15,750 bases of DNA from JAVVUQ01 sp036653075 (GCA_036653075.1 JAVVUQ010000033.1:1-15750); one strand, 5' to 3'; shown: positions 1-8,061, counted from the first letter of the stretch. A program made the numbers and translations. Notes: generated from the sequence alone by a model not told the origin.

Positions 1-170
1 AATGTATATCACTAACTTTATATTTTTGAATTTAATGTATAATCATAAAAGAATAAAATAAATACAAGTACGACTAAGTTTATAATTATAAACTTTCTAC
101 AAAAAATCGTTTGGTTAAAGTATTTTACTTTGATATACTATTATTATATACTATATTTTAAAAAATATAG
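1..170. other. AT-rich non-coding edge with a weak hairpin
   Basis: No gene is visible. A 9-bp inverted repeat with a 2-nt loop lies at 151-170 (CTATATTTT / AAAATATAG). It is followed on the + side by a T-rich run (TTATGTTTTTTTT), which already belongs to the end of the hydrolase gene on the other strand. It could be a weak terminator for a + strand gene outside the window or a 3' end signal for the - strand genes, but an all-AT stem is poor evidence. Confidence 0.3.
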
Positions 171-827
171 TTATGTTTTTTTTCGCAATATGTAAACTTT
201 TGTCTTTTTGTGACACACTTCGTCTCTGTCTATTGTAATATTATCATCATCAACTTCAATAATATCTTCTGCATCAAATAACTTAATAAAAGAATCAATC
301 TTGTCTATATCTAAATCGCAGTCTTTGGTTTTATAGTGTATCGGGATAACTATATCTGGCATTAATGCGTCAACATATGCTTTAGCTTTTTCTGCGTCAA
401 TTGTATATTTTCCACCAACAGGTATCATCAAAACATCTACGGGCGTAATATCATTTACAATGTCGGCATTACAGTCTTCGCCAATATCTCCCATATGACA
501 TACGTCTAAACCATCTATTCTATATTTAAATATAATATTGCTCCCTCTTTTCAAGCCTTGAGCATTATCGTGAAAAGTATTATATCCTACAATAGTTACT
601 CCTTTTACTTCTAAATTTTCAGGCGCATTTAATAATATATATTCGCCTTCTATCTCTTTTAAACTACTATGATCTTTATGCGAATGACTGACAGTAACAA
701 TATCAGAATTAATTCCTTTGGGCATACTATATCCTACTATTTCACTATCATACGGATCGGTTATTATTGATGTCCCCGTACTTTCAGATAGCTTAAAACA
801 CGAGTGTCCTAACCATTGAATTTTCAT
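171..827 (-). CDS. MBL-fold metal-dependent hydrolase (UPF0173/YtkL-like)
   Basis: A 218-residue single-domain metallo-beta-lactamase-fold protein. It opens with the family-typical MKIQWLGHSCFKL and carries the metal signature H48-S-H50-K-D52-H53. Further likely metal ligands are H111 with D114 (HMGD) and H164 (PIHYKT). Length and motifs fit the cytosolic UPF0173 'metal-dependent hydrolase' group, related to UlaG-like lactonases and RNase-Z-like folds; the substrate is unknown. I chose ATG at 827 rather than the in-frame GTG at 833, because that GTG lies inside the Shine-Dalgarno GGAG (833-836), which sits 5 nt from the ATG. It is the last gene of a - strand run, 87 bp after the DUF1934 gene, with no obvious promoter of its own, so it is probably co-transcribed. 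Confidence 0.88.
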   Translation of the reverse strand: MKIQWLGHSCFKLSESTGTSIITDPYDSEIVGYSMPKGINSDIVTVSHSHKDHSSLKEIEGEYILLNAPENLEVKGVTIVGYNTFHDNAQGLKRGSNIIFKYRIDGLDVCHMGDIGEDCNADIVNDITPVDVLMIPVGGKYTIDAEKAKAYVDALMPDIVIPIHYKTKDCDLDIDKIDSFIKLFDAEDIIEVDDDNITIDRDEVCHKKTKVYILRKKT

Positions 828-914
828 AATCACTCCATAAAAATTATTATTTTAATAGGTAAAATTAAACAAATTTTAACTTTATAAAAAAATTTATAAA
901 AAGGTAAAAATATA

Positions 915-1319
915 TTACATATCGGCAGTTAAACTTAATTCGTTTAAACTGCTTTCATCATTTACGTCAATAGTATACAATAATTCTAATAACATCTTAT
1001 GCTTTTCTACTTTAAAATCAACTTTATGCGAATAGATTGACAAAGGTAATGCGCCATAAGCAGTTATAATCGCTCCGCTAAACGACTTTCCTTTTTCAAA
1101 AACCATTGTTGAAGATGTATCGCCTATTCTATTTAAAGTAACTATATCTCCAGCCACTACGACACGGCTTACACAATTCATACCCGTTCTATCCGCTTCT
1201 TCATATTCTATTGTGGTTACGCCATTTTCCGTATCAAATTTTCCGCTTGAAAGAAATTCCATACAATCACTTTCACCGGATATTTTACTCTTTATTTTAA
1301 CCTTACATTCTTGTAACAT
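915..1319 (-). CDS. DUF1934 family protein (YwiB-like, calycin-like beta barrel)
   Basis: A 134-residue soluble protein. The N-terminal strand pattern (KVKIKSKISGE), the central segment around residues 30-45 (TTIEYEEADRTG) and the late FKVEKHKMLLELLYTID block match my recollection of DUF1934/YwiB, a calycin-like barrel found across Firmicutes with no firmly known biochemical role. The ATG at 1319 is the only usable start: the frame upstream runs into a TAA with no other start codon between. The ribosome site is weak (GGGTG about 8 nt upstream). It lies 68 bp downstream of fakA on the same strand and is probably in its transcript. No signal peptide or membrane segment is visible. Confidence 0.75.
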   Translation of the reverse strand: MLQECKVKIKSKISGESDCMEFLSSGKFDTENGVTTIEYEEADRTGMNCVSRVVVAGDIVTLNRIGDTSSTMVFEKGKSFSGAIITAYGALPLSIYSHKVDFKVEKHKMLLELLYTIDVNDESSLNELSLTADM

Positions 1320-1387
1320 ATCATTTGCACCCGCTAACCGTATTTTTGATTATGTAAATGGCAACTACAGTTACATTGCGGTTTAGT

Positions 1388-3055
1388 TTACTCAAGCGAG
1401 AAAATATAATAATATAACGGTTGTCCGCCAAAGTGCGTATCAACTTCCCAATTTGGATGTTCTTTTCTTATATCGCTTGCAAATACTTCTGCATCTGCTT
1501 CAGGTACGTCTTTTCCATAATACAACGTTAATATTTCATTATTTTCATCAGCAATTTTTTCGATTAAATCTTTCGTTACCATCGAAACGGTTTCACCTTT
1601 ATTGACAATCTTGTTGCCATCAAGCCCAATTATATCCCCTTCATTTAACTCTAATCCATCAATTGCAGAGGAACGAACTGCAAATGTTACCGATCCTGCG
1701 CGTACTGATGGTATTGAATTATTCATATAATTTAGATTCTCTTGCACACTCGATTCTGGATTGAATACCAATGTTGCAGCAAGCCCTTGAGGTATATTTT
1801 TTGTTGGCACTACAAATACTTGCTTATTTGTAATTAACCCTCTCGCTTGTTCGGCTGCCAAAATTATATTTTTATTATTTGGTAAAACAATAACATTCTC
1901 AGCATTAATTTTATTAATAGCTTGCGCAATATCGTCAGCGCTTGGATTCATTGTTTGACCGCCTTCAATAATTTGGTCTACTAATAAATCTTTAAATATA
2001 GCCTTAAAACCTTCTCCTGAACATATCGCAAGCATTCCAATTGGCTTTTTCTCCGCCTCATATCTTGCTTTCAATTGACGATTTTGCTCTTTCATATTCT
2101 CAATTTTTAACTTCTCTAATTCGCCTAAATCTAACGCATACTGTAACGCTAAACCAGGATTATTTGTGTGGACGTGTACTTTTATCATAGATAAATCTCC
2201 AACAACCACAACGCTATCTCCTAATGTGATTAGCTTTTCTCTTAATTTATCTATATCCGCCAACATTGTCTTTTTAAATAAATTTATAATAAAAAATTCT
2301 GTGCAATACGCAAATTCAATATCATCTAATAATTCATAATCAATATACGCTTCATATGAATCTGATGTTTGTTGCATTGACACGCTATTCGCTGGATTAT
2401 AATCCTCTGCGCCTGTGATTTCTATATCGTTATATCCGCATACAAACCCTTTGAATATTACTACTAATCCATATCCGCCACTGTCAACTACTCCAGCTTT
2501 TTTTAGTACATCTAACATATCAGGGGTTTTACTTAATATATCTTCGCCAATTGATACTAATTTATTTAAAAAATCCGCCATAGAAATAGGCTTTTTACTT
2601 ATCTCTATTCCCTGCTCAGCCATCACTCTCGCTACCGTTAATATTGTGCCTTCTCTTGGCTTAGCAACTGCAGCGTACGCTATTTGCACACCGCTCATTA
2701 ATGATTTTGCAAATAATTTTGCGTCAATTTCATTTTTATTTTGTATTCCAGCTGCAAATCCTTTAAAGATTTGTGATAAAATAACTCCAGAATTTCCTCT
2801 TGCTCCTTTCAATGCTCCGCTTGCAAGCTTTTTTGATAATTCTTCCATATTGTTATTTGCTGCTGAATATACTTCTTTTACCGCTGATTTCATTGTGAGC
2901 GACATATTTGTTCCCGTATCTCCATCAGGAACTGGAAATACATTCAATGAGTCAACAATTTGTTTATTTATTTCAAGTAATTTGCCTCCCGCAATCAACA
3001 TTCTCTTTAATATCGCAGGAGTAATTATATTTTCTGGTTTTGATTTTGATGCCAT
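1388..3055 (-). CDS. fakA: DhaL-domain fatty acid kinase FakA (YloV-like)
   Basis: A 555-residue protein of the usual FakA/YloV length. FakA phosphorylates exogenous fatty acids held by FakB (DegV) proteins, so that they enter phospholipid synthesis. The N-terminal DhaL kinase domain (about 1-210) carries the Mg-nucleotide motif PDGDTG (43-48), GARGNSG (84-90), KPREGTILTVAR (132-143) and AGVVDSGGYG (187-196). The middle domain has YCTEFFI (250-256) and VHVHTNNPG (293-301). The C-terminal DegV-like domain starts near 335 and has the family-typical GGQTMNPS (365-372). It has an ATG start with AAGGAG 6 nt upstream. Asp23 upstream and the divergent rpmB reproduce the Bacillus yloU-yloV/rpmB arrangement. 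No fakB is visible here, and recG, often next to yloV in other Firmicutes, is not the next gene. Confidence 0.95.
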   Translation of the reverse strand: MASKSKPENIITPAILKRMLIAGGKLLEINKQIVDSLNVFPVPDGDTGTNMSLTMKSAVKEVYSAANNNMEELSKKLASGALKGARGNSGVILSQIFKGFAAGIQNKNEIDAKLFAKSLMSGVQIAYAAVAKPREGTILTVARVMAEQGIEISKKPISMADFLNKLVSIGEDILSKTPDMLDVLKKAGVVDSGGYGLVVIFKGFVCGYNDIEITGAEDYNPANSVSMQQTSDSYEAYIDYELLDDIEFAYCTEFFIINLFKKTMLADIDKLREKLITLGDSVVVVGDLSMIKVHVHTNNPGLALQYALDLGELEKLKIENMKEQNRQLKARYEAEKKPIGMLAICSGEGFKAIFKDLLVDQIIEGGQTMNPSADDIAQAINKINAENVIVLPNNKNIILAAEQARGLITNKQVFVVPTKNIPQGLAATLVFNPESSVQENLNYMNNSIPSVRAGSVTFAVRSSAIDGLELNEGDIIGLDGNKIVNKGETVSMVTKDLIEKIADENNEILTLYYGKDVPEADAEVFASDIRKEHPNWEVDTHFGGQPLYYYIFSLE

Positions 3056-3186
3056 ATTTCTCTCCTTATAATTTCACCGCAAATTATTTATCCTTCGCAA
3101 TTGTTGATGTATTTACAATTTTTTTAATTATAAATATAATAATTCAACGTTGGTATTCGTTTGAATATTTAATACTTTTATATCTA

Positions 3187-3224
3187 TTTATCTATTAAAA
3201 TATTACTTAATCTTTATAGATAAA
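3187..3224 (-). repeat. Inverted repeat between asp23 and fakA
   Basis: Perfect 9-bp arms (TTTATCTAT at 3187-3195 and ATAGATAAA at 3216-3224) enclose 20 nt that can pair further, with mismatches. There is no U-run on either strand, so it does not look like a simple terminator. It sits in a roughly 295-bp non-coding gap (3056-3350), unusually wide for this gene pair. It could be an RNA-processing or attenuation structure, or chance in AT-rich DNA. Confidence 0.4.
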
Positions 3225-3350
3225 CATTCTTGAGTATTAAACTATTCTCTGCAAAAATTCATAATTACTAATAGATTCTAATTTTAATTTAATCAATAGT
3301 CATCAGTTTGAAGTTAAATGTTTAATTAAAAATTATTATTTGCGATTGTT

Positions 3351-3701
3351 CTAAAGTCTTACCCCCATGACGTGAACATTTACAGTATCCACAATCATGC
3401 TTGTGAAATTTTCAACTCCGTATTTTATTGTATTTTTTAATGAATCCGCAACAGCGTTAAGCGACATTCCAAATTTAAATACAACGTATAAATCAATATA
3501 CACTCTATCTCCTTTTGAAACAATTTTAACGCCTCGGCTGTCATTATTACGTTTAAATAAATCAGCGAGCGTATCGGATAATTTACGAGGCACCAACTCT
3601 ACAACGCCATAGCATTCCATAGCTAACCTACCCGCAATAGATGCGACAACTTCATCTGTAACAGATATAGTACCATATGCATTTGATGTAATGAGTGGCA
3701 A
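3351..3701 (-). CDS. Asp23/Gls24 family envelope stress response protein (YloU-like)
   Basis: A 116-residue Asp23/Gls24-family protein. It shows the hallmark N-terminal GTISVTDEVVASIAGRLAME run (10-29), the CYGVVEL segment (30-36) and a C-terminal VDTVNVHVMGVRL strand. Family members are abundant cytosolic or membrane-associated proteins linked to envelope homeostasis; this short YloU form always travels with FakA/YloV. The start is a TTG at 3701, with a strong GGAGG (3709-3713) 7 nt upstream. The next in-frame ATG would remove the conserved N-terminus, so TTG is required. A good sigma-A promoter lies just upstream (3733-3761). fakA follows after a long gap. Confidence 0.92.
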   Translation of the reverse strand: MPLITSNAYGTISVTDEVVASIAGRLAMECYGVVELVPRKLSDTLADLFKRNNDSRGVKIVSKGDRVYIDLYVVFKFGMSLNAVADSLKNTIKYGVENFTSMIVDTVNVHVMGVRL

Positions 3702-3732
3702 TTTTCTCCCTCCGCAAACTTATATACAATAT

Positions 3733-3761
3733 ATTATACAGTATTTCAAATATAAATACAA
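3733..3761 (-). promoter_or_regulatory. Sigma-A promoter of asp23-fakA
   Basis: On the - strand a -35 TTGTAT (3756-3761), a 17-nt spacer and a perfect -10 TATAAT (3733-3738) precede asp23. Transcription would start about 25 nt before the TTG start codon. Confidence 0.75.
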
Positions 3762-3882
3762 CTATTTTGAACTACTTTTTCTATTATTATCTATTATTAA
3801 TAGTATATTCAATAATAATTTTGAAATTCTATCCATGCAAACTTAATTTATTTAATTTTATAATAATAATATGTTAAAACGG

Positions 3883-3911
3883 TTGCAAAAATATCAGTTT
3901 AGTGTTAATAT
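3883..3911 (+). promoter_or_regulatory. Extended -10 promoter of rpmB
   Basis: A -35 TTGCAA (3883-3888), a 17-nt spacer and a -10 TAATAT (3906-3911) are preceded by the TGn extension (TGT at 3903-3905). This gives an rpmB leader of about 30 nt. The promoter diverges from that of asp23, with about 120 bp between them. Confidence 0.7.
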
Positions 3912-3949
3912 ATTAAAGCTAAACAAAGCTTTTACAGGAGGTGTTAGGA

Positions 3950-4138
3950 ATGTCAAGAGTTTGTGCTATCTGCGGAAAAAGCAAAATGGCAGGCAATAGA
4001 GTCAGCCACTCAAATAGAAAAACCCCGCATACTTGGAGTGCCAATGTACAAAAAGTTAGAATCGAAATTAATGGAAAAGAGTCCAATCAATATGTTTGTA
4101 CTCGTTGTTTGAGAACTGCGCATAAAGAAGCGAAATAA
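3950..4138 (+). CDS. rpmB: 50S ribosomal protein L28 (zinc-ribbon form)
   Basis: A 62-residue L28, the full length for the family. It begins MSRVCAICGK and keeps two CxxC pairs (CAIC at 5-8 and CTRC near 52-55), so it is the zinc-binding (C+) form. It also has the conserved GNRVSHSNRKTPHTW run near residues 18-32. I start it at ATG 3950: AGGAGG (3936-3941) lies 8 nt upstream, whereas the in-frame GTG at 3941 is part of that ribosome site. It is a single-gene unit with its own promoter and terminator. Confidence 0.97.
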   Translation: MSRVCAICGKSKMAGNRVSHSNRKTPHTWSANVQKVRIEINGKESNQYVCTRCLRTAHKEAK

Positions 4139-4152
4139 ATTTTGCAGCTTAT

Positions 4153-4180
4153 AGCACCTTGTATTTACAAGGTGCTTTTT
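4153..4180 (+). terminator. Rho-independent terminator of rpmB
   Basis: AGCACCTTG (4153-4161) pairs with CAAGGTGCT (4168-4176), and two more pairs are possible inside. A T-run (4176-4180) follows. It starts 15 nt after the rpmB stop. Confidence 0.9.
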
Positions 4181-4271
4181 GTAATATTACAATATTTATT
4201 TGTTATCTCACTTGTTATATTTAGCATTATACGCTTTTATACAATTTGTGGGATATATAGGGAGAATTATT

Positions 4272-5192
4272 ATGTCTTGGGAAATTAACTTTATTGTATG
4301 GTTTCAAAAATTAGGCGGTGAAAATAGTTTCTTTTTTTATCTTCAAAGATTTTTTTCTTCGTTTGGAGAAGAATATGTTTTTTTAGTTATACTTTTTATC
4401 TTATATTGGATTTATGACAAAAAAACCGCTGAAGTTGTTGGGTTTACCCTATTGTTTTCAAGTTGTTTCAATTCGCTATTGAAAAATATTGTAAAACGGC
4501 AACGCCCCTATAAGACAAGTATGGATATTAAAAACTTAGATAGCACGGGTGGTTTTAGTTATCCAAGCGGACATTCACAAGGCGCTGCTGTATTATATCC
4601 ATCAATAGCTTTAAAGTATAAGAAAAAATGGATTACTATTATTGCTATTGCCTTGCCTCTTTTGGTCGCTCAATCTCGTACTTATTTAGGCGTTCATTTT
4701 CCAACTGATGTATTAGGCGGCTTAGCTTTAGGAACAATCATAATGTTTATTATAAATATGCTATATGAAAAACATTCTCGTTCAATACAAATTATAAGTT
4801 TAATAGTTTTTCTGCCAGGATTATTTTTTATGTATTTTATCCCTTATTTTAAAGATATGACAAAGGATTATTTTATGAGTTATTTCGCTTTGTTAGGCTT
4901 TGTCGCAGGTATTAATTTTGAAAAACGTTTTGTTTATTTTAAAAACACTAAGGTTTGGTGGGTTGGCATTATTCGTTTTGTTGTTGGAATATTAATTGTC
5001 TTTGGCATAAAAGAAGGCGTTGAAGCGTTGATTTGCTTAATCGGCGTAACAAATCCAATGACTAACTTGTGGCTTCATAGTATACCCTACTTAATAATTG
5101 TATTTGTAGCGGTTGGCGTTTATCCCCTACTATTTAAATATATTGACCAACTATTTAAGATTAAAACTTCACAAACTAATGAACAAAATTAA
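4272..5192 (+). CDS. PAP2-family membrane lipid phosphatase
   Basis: A 306-residue multi-pass membrane protein with a complete PAP2 active site: K71-x6-R78-P79, P98-S-G-H101 (YPSGHSQG), and S135-R136-x5-H142-x3-D146. The nucleophilic histidine is H142 and the acid/base H101. Members dephosphorylate undecaprenyl pyrophosphate, phosphatidylglycerol phosphate or similar lipids at the membrane; the substrate cannot be read here. After the catalytic core about 150 residues with several further hydrophobic segments follow, longer than minimal BcrC/PgpB-type enzymes. I start it at ATG 4272, with AGGGAG (4259-4264) 7 nt upstream. A TTG at 4200 would add a 24-residue hydrophobic extension but has no visible ribosome site. 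A weak promoter candidate (TTGTTA 4212, TTTTAT 4235, 17-nt spacer) would also exclude the TTG. Confidence 0.9.
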   Translation: MSWEINFIVWFQKLGGENSFFFYLQRFFSSFGEEYVFLVILFILYWIYDKKTAEVVGFTLLFSSCFNSLLKNIVKRQRPYKTSMDIKNLDSTGGFSYPSGHSQGAAVLYPSIALKYKKKWITIIAIALPLLVAQSRTYLGVHFPTDVLGGLALGTIIMFIINMLYEKHSRSIQIISLIVFLPGLFFMYFIPYFKDMTKDYFMSYFALLGFVAGINFEKRFVYFKNTKVWWVGIIRFVVGILIVFGIKEGVEALICLIGVTNPMTNLWLHSIPYLIIVFVAVGVYPLLFKYIDQLFKIKTSQTNEQN

Positions 5193-5261
5193 ATAATATC
5201 GTAATAAATATTAAATATTTACAGTTTATTACATTTTTATTGTAATTATTGAAGAATTTAT

Positions 5262-5306
5262 AATAAAAATAGCTATTGTATTATTCTAACAATAGCTATT
5301 TTTATT
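5262..5306. terminator. Bidirectional terminator between convergent genes
   Basis: A perfect 18-bp inverted repeat (5262-5279 with 5289-5306) has a 9-nt loop. The core is AATAGCTATTG/CAATAGCTATT, flanked by A-runs on one arm and T-runs on the other, so it can work in both directions. It serves the PAP2 gene (+) and the unknown membrane protein gene (-), which converge here. Confidence 0.88.
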
Positions 5307-5328
5307 GGTTATTTTATACATAATATTC

Positions 5329-6852
5329 TTACACCCAGTAACTTCTAATATTTATATTTAAATACTTATTCTCTGTTGTTGTGTTAACTGTATAATATTT
5401 AAATAGCTTTTGAAACGCATCAAAATTAACCACATCAGTGAAGTCGAATGTTATTGTTTTGGTATCAAAGTTGCATTTTATCCAGCTCATAGATGCAGTA
5501 CTATCGGTTAAAAATTTCAATACAAGATTTTCCTCATTTGAAGTAGCAATATGTTTGCCTATTGCTGCGCTTTTTAATATCATATCCAACTTTAAATTAT
5601 TAGTATTTTCGCTATCAAAATTAGCTTTTAAAATAATAGGAAAACCGCTTATGCTTATAATTATATTAACAGTCAAAGAATCTCTAATAATACTAAAATA
5701 AACCGCTTCTGTTACAATGAAATTTATATCATATTTATCGTCAATTGTGTTGCAAAATAATGTGCAAGCGCCAACAACGCCAGTTTTTTGGAATATATTA
5801 TTTAAATCCGATTCGAATATTCTTATATTCAAGCCATCAATTATGTTATAAGATAACGCTAATTGCCTTTTAATTAATTCATCAAAGGTATATACGTCTG
5901 CTACAAGCACTCCATCATATAACGTTGGATTAGGAATGTTAATTAAAGTAAAATCAATTGAATTAACCGTTTTCTTATCTGAATCGCTCAACGCCGAGTA
6001 ACCTTGAACTAAGAATCTATAAACTAATTCTGATTGATTTGTTTTTATTTTTTTAGAATTTAACAATGTTTCGCAGTCTTGCGCAATTTTAATTGCGTCA
6101 ATGTCATATGGTTTTTTCTCATCTTCGTTTGAATAAGCAAAAGAATTTAAATCGATTTCTGCGCCAAATTTATCTTCTGCGCCTAAATAAATATTTAATA
6201 TCGATTGCTGTGTAAAACATCTTAATGCCATAGCGTCAACATAAGATGAAAACCATTGCTTATCGTATAATTTTGATAGATATTTAATAAGTAATTCTTT
6301 TGATACAAATATTTCCGTATTATTATAATTGAAAGTAAAATACTGTTCATTATTATTGTTTAATTTATTGTTGATAATATTTTCAGATAAAAAGAATTTA
6401 ATAAAATTAATATCCGCTTTACCTAATTTTATATTATTTAATTTAATAGCGATGCCATCGTCTGTAACTTTTACGGAAACGTCGGTAGAAAAAACTGTGT
6501 AAAATGACCCAATTTTCAACGAAATCGCTATATTTAAATTATTATTTTCTAAAATTTGAAATTTGCAACCTGTTATGTAACCATTGAGTTGTTCTTTTAA
6601 AAAGACGCTAATTAAGGCGAAAGCGTCATCTATATTAATAGTGAGTTTCACTTTTCCATCTATTTCGATGTTATTTAATGCGTTTACAGATAAATCGGAA
6701 AAAACTTTATCCGAATTGATTTCTTTATAATCATTACTGATAATAGTTTTATCATAAACTCTATTATACAAAATAAGAACAAATGCTCCAATTAAGAATA
6801 AAATGGAGCATAATATAGCAGTTATATAAATAATACAACGTTTTGTTTTCAT
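5329..6852 (-). CDS. Membrane-anchored protein of unknown function (DUF2140/YpmS-like pattern)
   Basis: A 507-residue protein with one N-terminal membrane anchor (about 6-30, after MKTKRC) and a long extracytoplasmic, strand-rich remainder. It lacks a lipobox with the usual small residues, so I read it as a type II anchored protein. Residues about 65-165 show a pattern I associate with YpmS/DUF2140: a 'KLTINIDDAFALIS' helix, then alternating hydrophobic strands ending in IKLGKADINFIK. A second strand-rich block (about 340-450, with FQKTGVVG and KSAAIGKHIA) may repeat the scheme. I do not recognise a catalytic motif. It has its own consensus promoter, no ribosome binding site at proper distance, and a predicted leaderless start. 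The family link is a weak inference; the reading frame is intact and convincing. Confidence 0.8.
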   Translation of the reverse strand: MKTKRCIIYITAILCSILFLIGAFVLILYNRVYDKTIISNDYKEINSDKVFSDLSVNALNNIEIDGKVKLTINIDDAFALISVFLKEQLNGYITGCKFQILENNNLNIAISLKIGSFYTVFSTDVSVKVTDDGIAIKLNNIKLGKADINFIKFFLSENIINNKLNNNNEQYFTFNYNNTEIFVSKELLIKYLSKLYDKQWFSSYVDAMALRCFTQQSILNIYLGAEDKFGAEIDLNSFAYSNEDEKKPYDIDAIKIAQDCETLLNSKKIKTNQSELVYRFLVQGYSALSDSDKKTVNSIDFTLINIPNPTLYDGVLVADVYTFDELIKRQLALSYNIIDGLNIRIFESDLNNIFQKTGVVGACTLFCNTIDDKYDINFIVTEAVYFSIIRDSLTVNIIISISGFPIILKANFDSENTNNLKLDMILKSAAIGKHIATSNEENLVLKFLTDSTASMSWIKCNFDTKTITFDFTDVVNFDAFQKLFKYYTVNTTTENKYLNINIRSYWV

Positions 6853-6858
6853 TTTATG

Positions 6859-6887
6859 ATTATAAACCTTACGCTTAAAAGTGTCAA
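6859..6887 (-). promoter_or_regulatory. Perfect consensus sigma-A promoter, apparently leaderless
   Basis: On the - strand TTGACA (6882-6887), a 17-nt spacer and TATAAT (6859-6864) match the sigma-A consensus in all 12 positions. Only six bases separate the -10 from the ATG at 6852, so the expected +1 coincides with the start codon. An inverted repeat ACTATTTTAATAGT (6899-6912) lies 11 bp upstream of the -35. It may be an operator or a weak 3' hairpin of the preceding gene. Confidence 0.82.
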
Positions 6888-6947
6888 GTAAATCTAAAAC
6901 TATTTTAATAGTATATAAATCATATTTGATACAAGTAGCTAATTTGT

Positions 6948-8015
6948 TTACAATTTACTGTTGATAGCGTCCGTAATACAATCATCAAGCTCGCTAAAAT
7001 TGGTATCATTGCAGTTGTCGCAGATATTATCGTCACAACACTCTATTGCCGCAGATAATTTAGCGTAAAGAGTATGCTCTAAATTCGTTGCATTGATTAA
7101 AGTTTTGTTTATTTCTTTATTGACACACAGAATTTGCGATATATCGTCTGTGGACGCTAAAACTTTTTGCAATTTTTCACCCTCTGCATTTAAAATATGC
7201 GATAATGCTGTTTCAATAAGCGCAACCGATTCGATTACATCAACACAAGCTCCTGTTTTTTTAACAGATTTACCATTACAAGAATTATTGCATATAGTGT
7301 AATTGCATTTGCATACGCTCAAATCAACGCAATGAGGCTCTATTATAACTCTAATAATATACGAATATGAATTCTTTTTTACCGTTAAACAATCAAATGT
7401 GTAATAATCCCTTTCTTTATGACAAGGATTGAAAATAATATTCTTTAACGTGTTACACGTTTTAAGACAATAACTAAGTATAAGTTCATTATCACAATTT
7501 ATAATATGTATATATTGGTTATTATCTTTAATTACATTTATCACATAACCTGGACAAACAGATAAAACTCCTATTATTTTTTCGCAACAAGCTTGATATT
7601 TTATTGTAGTATTACCATCTTTTTTTAACTCTACAATTCCCGCAGCATATGCAATAAATAACGAGTTAGCGCAACAATTGAATGAAATTCCCGTTATCGC
7701 TCCCACCGTTTCAACATATCCACATATTGCTAAACAATCTATCTCTTTTAATTTACAATCCAATTTAAAAACTTTATTACAAAACTTTTTAGTTGCTGCC
7801 CAAAAACAACGCTCTTTATAATCATACGTAATACAATTATAATCATTTTTTGTTTCAAAAGAATTTATATATATAAAATTTTTATCTGTCTTTATAATTT
7901 TATTTTTTCCACATAACAAAAAATAGTAGCAACGACCATCAAACGCCATATTCTCATACGTCATTTCACAATTTGACGTAACAGGAATTTCTTCCATATA
8001 TTTATATAAACTCAT
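6948..8015 (-). CDS. Cysteine-rich protein: propeller-like region plus C-terminal NAEGEK domain
   Basis: A 355-residue protein with 31 cysteines (nearly 9%), spread evenly. No family is recognised by name. Residues about 15-235 alternate strand-like segments with turns resembling degenerate beta-propeller blades (for example YNCITYDYKERCFWAATKK, then GISFNCCANSLFIAYAAG). Residues 238-255 are a Cys/Asn linker, and 260-320 form an alpha-helical domain with ALSHILNAEGEK, shared with the 90-residue protein encoded divergently. A short cysteine-rich tail ends it. It has no signal peptide or membrane segment. The ATG at 8015 has GGAGG 5 nt upstream. The cysteine density, lack of an export signal and a sigma-K-like promoter suggest a mother-cell spore coat or exosporium protein; that is inference. 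A metal-binding role is the alternative. Confidence 0.72.
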   Translation of the reverse strand: MSLYKYMEEIPVTSNCEMTYENMAFDGRCYYFLLCGKNKIIKTDKNFIYINSFETKNDYNCITYDYKERCFWAATKKFCNKVFKLDCKLKEIDCLAICGYVETVGAITGISFNCCANSLFIAYAAGIVELKKDGNTTIKYQACCEKIIGVLSVCPGYVINVIKDNNQYIHIINCDNELILSYCLKTCNTLKNIIFNPCHKERDYYTFDCLTVKKNSYSYIIRVIIEPHCVDLSVCKCNYTICNNSCNGKSVKKTGACVDVIESVALIETALSHILNAEGEKLQKVLASTDDISQILCVNKEINKTLINATNLEHTLYAKLSAAIECCDDNICDNCNDTNFSELDDCITDAINSKL

Positions 8016-8061
8016 ACCTACCTCCGAATATTTTAATGTAACAAAATATGCTTAGATATTA

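Noticed and set aside
2415..3071. 218-codon open frame on the + strand inside fakA
   Set aside because: It is antisense to a confidently identified kinase gene, has low-complexity composition, no ribosome site and no recognisable domain.
3695..3877. 60-codon + strand frame in the asp23-rpmB gap
   Set aside because: It overlaps the asp23 start and promoter, has no ribosome site and encodes a low-complexity Ile/Tyr/Leu string typical of translated AT-rich DNA.
4200..4271. N-terminal extension of the PAP2 protein from TTG 4200
   Set aside because: It would add a hydrophobic stretch but lacks a ribosome site, whereas ATG 4272 has AGGGAG at the right distance and gives a family-typical start.
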